A DNA stretch of 11,356 bases from the NCBI GenBank assembly GCA_049613665.1, contig JBMZCV010000161.1, positions 1-11,356 of the forward strand. Direction: 5' to 3'. Positions 6,368 to 11,356 of this stretch are shown in pieces; position 1 is the first letter of the stretch, and each line of letters opens with the position of its first letter. The notes beneath the pieces were generated by a model, which made no database searches, was not told the origin of the DNA, and worked only from the letters and a program-made list of their open reading frames with translations. Origin of the DNA: JBMZCV01 sp049613665 (GTDB lineage Bacteria; Bacteroidota; Bacteroidia; Chitinophagales; UBA2359). A program made the translations under genes and the position numbers.

Positions 6368-7948
6368 ATGAGCATAAAACAACATAGTGACATCATCTTG
6401 CATCACAGCAAAGTTTATACCGTAAACGAGAAATTTGAAATAGCAGAAGCAATTGCAGTAAAAAATGGAAAAATTCAAGCCGTAGGTACAAATGAGCATA
6501 TTTTAAGCCATTTTCAAGCCAAAAATAGTATAAATGTGCAAGGAAAAACGATATTTCCAGGCTTTTATGATGCACATTGTCATTTTTTGCGATATGCAGC
6601 TATGCTCAATGAAGTGCTTTTATTTGACTGTAAGTCGATAGAAGAAGTTATCGCAAATCTAAAACAATTTAGAAAACAAAACCCAAAAACGACACATCTT
6701 GTTGGCAGAGGCTGGAATGAAGATAAGTGGCCAAGCAAGAAAATGCCGACTAAACAATTGCTGGATAAGCATTTTCCAGACTTGCCTGTATTGCTGATTC
6801 GTATAGATTTGCACGCCGCTGTTGCGAATACGAAAGCTTTGGAGGTGGCAAAAATTGATGAAAATACGACTATCGAAGGAGGTATTATTGAACAAAAAAA
6901 CAACGAATTGACAGGCTTGTTAATAGATAAGGCTTTGTATAGAGCAGCCGAAAGTCTCCCTCAATTGAGCCGCTTGCAACTTGCTGATTTACTCTTAGAA
7001 GCTCAAAAACATTGTCATGCTGTCGGTCTCACAACGCTCAATGAAGCACTAATAGATGTTGCGGAAATAAATTTGATAGTCGAATTGCAACAAAAAGGCT
7101 TGCTGAAAATGCGTTTTTATATGATGGTTAATTCAACTGAAGCTAACAAAAAATACTTTTTTGAGAATGGCATTTATAAAGATGATTTTTTGAATATTAG
7201 GACTTTCAAATATTTTGCCGACGGAGCTTTAGGCTCTCGTGGAGCTTGGCTGTTGAAGGATTATAGCGACGCAAAAAATCACAAAGGTTTAGCTTTGCTT
7301 GATGCCGAAAATTTTGAAAAAGACTGTAAGGAATATGCCGAAAAAGGATTTCAGGTAGCGACTCATGCTATCGGTGATGCTGCCAATCGTTTTGTTCTGG
7401 AAACATATGGCAAAGCATTGCAACCAAATAACGATAAACGTTGGCGGCTGGAACATGCTCAAATTGTTGATAAAAATGATATGTATTTGTTTGAAAAGTA
7501 TCGTATTACGCCTTCTATTCAAGCTACACATGCTACATCGGATATGTATTGGGTAGAAAAACGATTGGGCAAAAAACGATTGCAAGATGCGTATTGCTTT
7601 CAGGATTTGTGGCAAAAAAATGGTTTTGTGGCAGCAGGTAGCGATTTTCCTGTCGAAAAAATTAATCCATTATTGGGATTTTATGCAGCAGTAGCTCGAC
7701 AAGATGTTGTTGGCTTTCCAGAAAAAGGTTTTCAAATAGAAAATGCTTTGAGCCGAAAACAAGCTTTGCAAGCAATGACTATTCATGCAGCTTACAGCAA
7801 TTTTGAAGAGCAGGAGAGAGGCAGTATTGAAGTGGGTAAAATGGCCGATTTGGTCGTTTTAGAAAATGATATAATGGAAGTTGAAATGAATAAAGTGCCG
7901 CAAACAAAAGTTTTAATGACTTTTTTGGGTGGAGAAAAGGTTTTTTAA
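6368..7948 (+). CDS. YtcJ-like amidohydrolase (Amidohydro_3 family)
   Basis: A 526-residue metal-dependent hydrolase of the YtcJ / N-substituted formamide deformylase branch. The metal motifs of the TIM barrel are present: DAHCHF (H70, H72), the FKYFADGALGSR segment with K281 as likely bridging lysine, ATHAIGD (H333), RLEHAQ (H363) and GSDFP (D426). The family-typical GRGWNEDKW (113-121) and the C-terminal GSIEVGKMADLVVLE (485-499) of the small beta-sandwich domain are also seen. The reading frame is open from 6332, but I chose ATG 6368. It puts the conserved start of the sandwich domain (IILHHSKVYTVN) right after the Met and has the same AATAATGAG context as the start at 3160. The upstream extension is only Phe/Ile-rich A/T translation. 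There is no signal peptide, so it is probably cytosolic. Some Bacteroidota homologues are exported. The substrate cannot be predicted, and neighbours give no hint. Confidence 0.92.
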   Translation: MSIKQHSDIILHHSKVYTVNEKFEIAEAIAVKNGKIQAVGTNEHILSHFQAKNSINVQGKTIFPGFYDAHCHFLRYAAMLNEVLLFDCKSIEEVIANLKQFRKQNPKTTHLVGRGWNEDKWPSKKMPTKQLLDKHFPDLPVLLIRIDLHAAVANTKALEVAKIDENTTIEGGIIEQKNNELTGLLIDKALYRAAESLPQLSRLQLADLLLEAQKHCHAVGLTTLNEALIDVAEINLIVELQQKGLLKMRFYMMVNSTEANKKYFFENGIYKDDFLNIRTFKYFADGALGSRGAWLLKDYSDAKNHKGLALLDAENFEKDCKEYAEKGFQVATHAIGDAANRFVLETYGKALQPNNDKRWRLEHAQIVDKNDMYLFEKYRITPSIQATHATSDMYWVEKRLGKKRLQDAYCFQDLWQKNGFVAAGSDFPVEKINPLLGFYAAVARQDVVGFPEKGFQIENALSRKQALQAMTIHAAYSNFEEQERGSIEVGKMADLVVLENDIMEVEMNKVPQTKVLMTFLGGEKVF

Positions 7949-8020
7949 GTACCAAACACTATTTTAGTAAAGTGATTTTTTAGTTGCTAACATATTGGTT
8001 GTTAAAGTATTGTCTTGTTG
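7949..8020 (+). repeat. dispersed repeat family C, degenerate copy (C3)
   Basis: It starts directly after the amidohydrolase stop. CCAAACACTATTTTAGTAAA aligns with CAAGCACTATTTAATAAA of the copy at 9746, and AGTTGCTAACATATTG aligns with CGTTGCTAACGCATTG. The 3' part is much less conserved, and the hairpin is reduced to TAACA/TGTTA. Identity is clearly lower than between the two best copies. Confidence 0.5.
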
Positions 8021-8089
8021 TGAAATGCCCAAAAACTACTGAACGACTAATTAAAAGCAAAAGGATATTGAAATATAATCTAACAATTT

Positions 8090-8122
8090 AGAAATGGCAT
8101 ATCTTTAAGATATGTCATTTCT
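8090..8122 (+). terminator. hairpin, possible terminator of the amidohydrolase transcript
   Basis: AGAAATGGCATATCTT (8090-8105) pairs with AAGATATGTCATTTCT (8107-8122), a 16-bp stem with one G-T wobble and a minimal loop. The tail TGTTATTATT is T-rich but interrupted. It lies 141 bp after the stop codon. Termination efficiency is uncertain. The G-T pair favours folding of plus-strand RNA. Confidence 0.55.
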
Positions 8123-8171
8123 TGTTATTATTCATATTTTAAAAAAACATAACCAATTTAAATTAACAACG

Positions 8172-8341
8172 GTTCGGACATTCATACATTTTTTATCAAA
8201 AGTTTTAACATACTATTTTTTTTAGGCTAAGGCGACCAATATTTGCTATTTTTATGGACTTTTTTGTGGAAAAATAGTATGTTTTTTTTGCCAAAAGATG
8301 TTTTTTATTAAACCTAGAACTGTTGAAAAAAATGTCCGAAC
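8172..8341. repeat. 170-bp nested inverted repeat in a gene-free gap
   Basis: The outer arms are GTTCGGACATT (8172-8182) and AATGTCCGAAC (8331-8341), perfect over 11 bp. The inner arms are AACATACTATTTTT (8207-8220) and AAAAATAGTATGTT (8270-8283), perfect over 14 bp. The DNA between the outer and inner arms is not symmetric (24 versus 47 nt). The layout is MITE-like, with terminal repeats and no coding capacity, but I see no clear target-site duplication. It ends 62 bp from the end of the B3/B4 gene. The rest of 8123-8402 is A/T-rich with no gene. Confidence 0.55.
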
Positions 8342-8402
8342 TATTAAAGTTTATTCACAAAATTTTAGATAAGAAATAATAGAAAAATAAGGTCTATTGA
8401 AA

Positions 8403-9080
8403 TTAAAAAACCTTTACAACATCGCTTACTATATTTTGAGCAGCAGCATATTTTTCTAACAATTTAATAGCTTTTTGTTGTGTCTGCTCTAAAATTTGCT
8501 TTTTTCCTTCAAAATCTATAATTACCATCAACAATTGTTGTGTATCATGGCTAATCATGGTGCGAAGTGAGTCGCTTGTTGGACTTCCAAAAGCACCAAG
8601 TTTGTCACGAAATACAGGCAAAAATTCGATATTCAAGCTCCCTCTCCCAATAGCTTCATAGGGTTCAGCTTGCTTTCCAATACCGAAAATAACATTACCT
8701 ACAATTTTTTCTGCATTATAGCCACCTATCGAATAGCCAGACTGCATCGACACTAAATTGATGACATCTACCACATTATTTATCTGATAAATGCTTTTGC
8801 CTTTCACAATGCGTCGCATCAAAGCTTCAGCCGAAAGTCTATATCTACTTGGTTCTTTGCCCAAACGCTTATAAGCTGCTCTTGATTCTGCAATATTTGG
8901 CAGCTTTCCAATAGCAGGAGCAGTTAAAACCGTATTTTTGATATTTTTTTCAGTTTCTTCAATAGTTTGCCATAATAGCTCGTTTTTTTTCTCAACTTGC
9001 ACTTTGCAGGAGATGAAAGCTAATTGCAAATTAGGACATTTTTTGTTCAAATCAGCACTAATATGTAGGTTTGGTAGCAT
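8403..9080 (-). CDS. free-standing B3/B4 tRNA-binding/editing domain protein
   Basis: The 225-residue protein consists of essentially one B3/B4 domain, the editing module of phenylalanyl-tRNA synthetase beta subunit, where it clears Tyr-tRNA(Phe). Hallmarks are ESRAAYKRLGKEPSRYRLSA (65-84), a Gly-rich turn with YSIGGYN (116-122), IGRGSLNIEFLPVF (144-157) and LGAFGSPTSDSLRTMI (161-176). No anticodon-binding, B1, B5 or catalytic synthetase domain is present, so this is a stand-alone member (COG3382 type). Such proteins may act in trans on mischarged tRNA, but their substrates are not settled. ATG 9080 gives a short beta-strand lead-in and is the first Met. The gene is monocistronic and divergent from the cupin gene. 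Nothing nearby suggests which amino acid or tRNA it handles. Confidence 0.88.
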   Translation of the reverse strand: MLPNLHISADLNKKCPNLQLAFISCKVQVEKKNELLWQTIEETEKNIKNTVLTAPAIGKLPNIAESRAAYKRLGKEPSRYRLSAEALMRRIVKGKSIYQINNVVDVINLVSMQSGYSIGGYNAEKIVGNVIFGIGKQAEPYEAIGRGSLNIEFLPVFRDKLGAFGSPTSDSLRTMISHDTQQLLMVIIDFEGKKQILEQTQQKAIKLLEKYAAAQNIVSDVVKVF

Positions 9081-9163
9081 GAGTTTAAATTATGATTAGA
9101 AATGAATGAATGATGGAGAAAACTTAGACTAAAAAATTATTTAAGCTTTGTTTTTTTTTTCAA

Positions 9164-9200
9164 AGTATCATATATGAGCAACTACTAACAAAATGATACT
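9164..9200. promoter_or_regulatory. inverted repeat AGTATCAT-N21-ATGATACT between divergent genes
   Basis: Perfect 8-bp arms lie at 9164-9171 and 9193-9200, in the 242-bp space between the B3/B4 gene (minus) and the cupin gene (plus). The right arm read on the minus strand is AGTATCATTTTG, nearly the same as TGTATCATTTTG at 3067-3078. It could be an operator serving both genes. No regulator is identified. Confidence 0.35.
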
Positions 9201-9241
9201 AAGGTGTTGGTTTTTTTTCAATCTGTGTAATATTTTTGTCT
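9185..9241 (+). repeat. dispersed repeat family C, partial copy before the cupin gene (C4)
   Basis: CTAACAAAATGATACTAAGG followed by TGTTGGTTT aligns with the CTAACGCATTG...TGTTGGTTT part of the copy before the MATE gene. Both then run to ATTTTTGTCT (9232-9241 and 9831-9840), with nearly equal spacing from GTGTTGG (28 and 27 bp). The 5' half of the element is not recognisable here. It contains a second TAnnTTTG match, TATTTTTG at 9231-9238. Confidence 0.5.
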
Positions 9242-9265
9242 GACTGCTTAAAAATTGTATATTTG
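9235..9265 (+). promoter_or_regulatory. Bacteroidota-type housekeeping promoter of the cupin gene
   Basis: TTTG (9235-9238), 19 bp, then TATATTTG (9258-9265) fits the -33/-7 consensus TTTG / TAnnTTTG exactly in sequence and spacing. Transcription would start near 9272, giving a leader of about 50 nt to the ATG at 9323. This is the best promoter in the window and one reason for assigning the phylum. Confidence 0.75.
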
Positions 9266-9322
9266 CTTTTGTGATTAAGCTTCTTTACACAAGTAATTTC
9301 TTTAACATAAAACGACTTTAAT

Positions 9323-9739
9323 ATGAAACTATTTGCTCAATGTGTTTGTTTTTGTTTCCTACTTTGTGTTTTGAATGCTGAACTTATGGCACAAATTTAT
9401 TATCCAGATAGTTTGACAGTAAAGGAAGACTACGAAAATATCAAGGTGAAACAATTATATTCTGATTCTTTAGGCTCAAGCTTTGTTATTTGGGTGAAAA
9501 AAGAAGTTAAAGCACATAAACACGAATATCACAATGAGCAAGTATATGTGTTAGATGGTGCTGGCGAAATGACTTTGGAACAAGATACGTTATTTATTCA
9601 AAAAGGAGACCTCATACGAATACCGAAAGGCACGATTCATGCAGTAACGAAAGTTTATGGTACACGTCCATTGAAGGTGCTTTCCAATCAAACGCCAGAA
9701 TTTCTAGGCAAAGATAGGGTTTTTATAGAAAAAGAATAA
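9323..9739 (+). CDS. exported single-domain cupin protein
   Basis: The 138-residue product has a signal peptide: MK, then a Cys/Phe/Leu-rich hydrophobic core, with signal peptidase I site LMA-Q after A23. It is followed by one cupin_2 beta-barrel. Cupin motif 1 is HKHEYHNEQVYVLDGAG, with H65, H67 and E72 as metal ligands. Motif 2 is GDLIRIPKGTIHAV (95-108), with H106 as the fourth ligand. The metal site is therefore complete, and the mature protein (115 residues) is a minimal cupin of the periplasm or cell surface. Catalytic or sugar/metabolite-binding roles are both possible in this family, and no substrate can be named. It has its own promoter. The space to the MATE gene (128 bp) holds a repeat with a second promoter, so the two genes are probably not a tight operon. 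Confidence 0.88.
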   Translation: MKLFAQCVCFCFLLCVLNAELMAQIYYPDSLTVKEDYENIKVKQLYSDSLGSSFVIWVKKEVKAHKHEYHNEQVYVLDGAGEMTLEQDTLFIQKGDLIRIPKGTIHAVTKVYGTRPLKVLSNQTPEFLGKDRVFIEKE

Positions 9740-9745
9740 ATTTTT

Positions 9746-9830
9746 AGTGTCAAGCACTATTTAATAAATGGCCGATTCCGTTGCTAACGCATTGAAAATA
9801 AGTGTGTTGGTTTCGACGAGATGTATCATT
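9746..9830 (+). repeat. dispersed repeat family C, full copy before the MATE gene (C1)
   Basis: 85 bp, about 85% identical to 11219-11302. It starts 7 bp after the cupin stop. A hairpin spans 9779-9818: CGTT and GCTAACGCATT pair with AAGTGTGTTGGT and GACG, leaving a 3-nt bulge, using several G-U pairs. The 3' arm holds the -33 region of the MATE promoter, so the element lies between the two genes as both a 3' end for the cupin and a 5' control region for the transporter. Confidence 0.8.
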
Positions 9831-9837
9831 ATTTTTG
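9807..9837 (+). promoter_or_regulatory. promoter of the MATE gene, partly inside the family C repeat
   Basis: TTG (9807-9809), 20 bp, then TATTTTTG (9830-9837) fits the Bacteroidota -33/-7 pattern with a one-base longer spacer. Transcription would begin near 9844, about 24 nt before the ATG at 9868. This also argues against the upstream GTG start at 9802. Confidence 0.6.
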
Positions 9838-9867
9838 TCTAACAACTTATTTATTTATCGAAAAGAA

Positions 9868-11199
9868 ATGCAATTAAAAGCTTCGTATATACACATTTGG
9901 CAACTTGCATATCCTATTATTGTAGGTAGCTTTGCCCAAAATCTAATTGGAGTTACTGATATTATTTTTCTCGCTCGTGTAGGTGAAACAGAGTTTGGAG
10001 CGGCAGGTATTATTTCTATTTACTATTTGGCATTGGTCATGGTTGGCTTTGGTATTTCTCGTGGCGGCCAAGTATTGATTGCTAGGAGAGCAGGCCAGCA
10101 AAATTATAAAGCCATAGGCAAAATCACTTACAATTTGTTTTATGTCGAAATGTTAGTAGCTTTCGTATTGTGGTTTTTCCTCTTGTTTTTATCGCCTTTT
10201 GTGCTGTACCAATTCATTCATTCTACCGAAATATACAATGCAAGTTTAGAATATATCAAATATCGTGCATATGGTTTGCCATTTTCGTTTTTAGGATTTG
10301 TTGTTATGGCGTTATATACAAGCATTGGCCGCACAAAAGTAATTGCTTATGTTACGATAATCTTGTTTTTTTCTAATGTCTGTTTAAATTATAGCCTTAT
10401 TTTTGGAAAATTTGGACTACCTGTTATGGGAATAGGTGGTGCAGGTTTGGCCTCAACAATTGCAGAAATTATTGCAGCTATTTTCGGAATGATTTACATT
10501 TATAAAGACAAAGCACTTCGAAAATACGATTTATTTAAACTTCATGCGTGGCAAACAAGCCTTATTAAGCAAATTACAAACCTATCTTACCCAATTGTTT
10601 TCCAATATATTATTAGCATGGGCGGTTGGTTCTTATTGTTTAGTCTTATCGAAAGTATGGGAAAACGTGCTTTGTCTATTTCAACAGTTATTAAAAATGT
10701 ATATACCTTTTATAGTATTCCTGCTTGGGGTTTTGCATCGGCTGCCAACTCGCTTGTGAGCAACTTAATTGGCCAACAAAAACACCACGAAGTAAGTACC
10801 GCAATTCATCGAACTGCTGTTTTGAGTTTTTTGTTCACATTTTTTACATGTCTCACGCTCATGCTTTTTCCTGAGACCATTATCGCTATTTTTACAAGCG
10901 ATGAAAGCATTGTTAAAGAGTCGAAAACTATCCTATTTATGCTTATTGCCATACTTTTGGGCGGCTCTATTTCGCTTATTATTTTCAATGGCTTGATGGG
11001 AACAGGAGCAATGTTATTTGCTTTATTGACTGAAGTATTTTCTGTTGTCGTTTATTTGTTATATGCTTATGCTTCCATTCGCTTATTGCATCTCGAATTG
11101 TCTTATGTGTGGGCTTCTGAGTTTCTATATTGGGTAGCTTTGGCGATTCCTGCATGGTTTTATTTATACTCAGAAAGATGGAAAACGCTAAAGGTATAA
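9868..11199 (+). CDS. MATE family multidrug/metabolite efflux transporter
   Basis: The 443-residue, 12-helix inner-membrane antiporter extrudes cationic drugs or metabolites in exchange for Na+ or H+. Two MatE repeats are visible: about 12-170, with GVTDIIFLARVG (28-39) and RRAGQQN (73-79), and about 235-395, with YPIVFQYIISMGGWFLLF (241-258) and SLVSNLIGQQK (295-305). The linker region carries LNYSLIFGKFGLPVMGIGGA (173-192), typical of the family. The frame is open from a GTG at 9802, but ATG 9868 is preferred. The conserved MQLKASYIHIWQLAYPI begins there, an AAAAGAA purine stretch precedes it, and the putative promoter lies inside the longer frame. Drug specificity and coupling ion are not predictable. 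Family C repeats lie on both sides. Confidence 0.93.
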   Translation: MQLKASYIHIWQLAYPIIVGSFAQNLIGVTDIIFLARVGETEFGAAGIISIYYLALVMVGFGISRGGQVLIARRAGQQNYKAIGKITYNLFYVEMLVAFVLWFFLLFLSPFVLYQFIHSTEIYNASLEYIKYRAYGLPFSFLGFVVMALYTSIGRTKVIAYVTIILFFSNVCLNYSLIFGKFGLPVMGIGGAGLASTIAEIIAAIFGMIYIYKDKALRKYDLFKLHAWQTSLIKQITNLSYPIVFQYIISMGGWFLLFSLIESMGKRALSISTVIKNVYTFYSIPAWGFASAANSLVSNLIGQQKHHEVSTAIHRTAVLSFLFTFFTCLTLMLFPETIIAIFTSDESIVKESKTILFMLIAILLGGSISLIIFNGLMGTGAMLFALLTEVFSVVVYLLYAYASIRLLHLELSYVWASEFLYWVALAIPAWFYLYSERWKTLKV

Positions 11200-11218
11200 G
11201 TCAAAAAAATATTTACTA

Positions 11219-11302
11219 AGTGCCAAGTGCTACTTAATAAACGGCCGATTCGTTGCTAACGCATTGATAATCAGTGTGTTAGCTTCAACGAGAAATATCA
11301 TT
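11219..11302 (+). repeat. dispersed repeat family C, full copy after the MATE gene (C2)
   Basis: It starts 20 bp after the MATE stop. The central hairpin (11251-11290) is the best formed of the family. GCTAACGCATTGAT (11255-11268) pairs with ATCAGTGTGTTAGC (11270-11283) over 14 positions with two G-U pairs, and CGTT pairs with AACG beyond a 3-nt TTC bulge. Where C1 continues into TATTTTTG, this copy reads TTCAGCAATTTCC, so the -7 box is missing. The remaining 11303-11356 holds only a small palindrome, CGTTTTAAACG (11321-11331), and no gene. Confidence 0.8.
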
Positions 11303-11356
11303 CAGCAATTTCCGCTTTGCCGTTTTAAACGCATATTTCTAGCGACTAAGCTTTTT

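Noticed and set aside
8172..8341. Insertion sequence remnant
   Set aside because: No transposase-like reading frame or target-site duplication is visible; only the inverted repeat itself can be reported.
9802..9867. Upstream GTG start for the MATE transporter
   Set aside because: The extension overlaps the repeat and the predicted promoter and does not resemble MATE N-termini.

Overview
The window looks like chromosomal DNA from a low-GC member of the Bacteroidota, most likely Cytophagia-like. Three things support this. The HtpG and GuaD proteins read like typical Bacteroidota or Firmicutes-type orthologues. Translation starts sit behind A-rich leaders without clear Shine-Dalgarno sites. Two intergenic regions carry near-consensus Bacteroidota housekeeping promoters (TTTG / TAnnTTTG); the best is TTTG-N19-TATATTTG at 9235-9265. 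No tRNA, rRNA, transposase or CRISPR array is visible. The genus cannot be fixed from the sequence alone.

Layout, left to right. 1-145 holds 3.5 copies of a 42-bp tandem repeat that runs off the left edge. 146-404 is the htpG control region, with a sigma-54-like -24/-12 element and phased TGTCA motifs. Then come htpG (405-2279, Hsp90 chaperone) with a strong terminator, guaD (2449-2925, guanine deaminase), and an exported protein of unknown function (3160-4032) with a strong terminator. On the minus strand, a CNNM/CBS membrane protein (6058-4994) is followed 46 bp later by an Amj-type lipid II flippase homologue (4947-4147), probably as one transcript. On the plus strand is a YtcJ-like amidohydrolase (6368-7948). 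The 454-bp gap 7949-8402 has no gene but holds a repeat copy, a terminator-like hairpin and a nested inverted repeat. A free-standing B3/B4 (PheRS-beta editing-like) domain protein is on the minus strand (9080-8403). It is followed by an exported cupin (9323-9739) and a MATE efflux transporter (9868-11199), both on the plus strand. The last 157 bases carry another repeat copy and no gene.

The genes are mostly single-gene housekeeping or maintenance units: proteostasis, purine salvage, envelope lipid and ion transport, amide hydrolysis, aminoacyl-tRNA quality control, and efflux. They do not form one pathway. The most distinctive signal lies between the genes. One dispersed repeat family (here 'family C': about 7949-8020, 9185-9241, 9746-9830, 11219-11302) carries a hairpin whose changes between the two best copies keep base pairing. 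It supplies the probable MATE promoter and has a related copy before the cupin. A second palindromic family ('family A/B': 2937-2989 and 6095-6146) is also present. The 42-bp tandem repeat shares a segment with family C. No complete novel multi-gene system is evident; the repeat elements are the best candidates for something undescribed.
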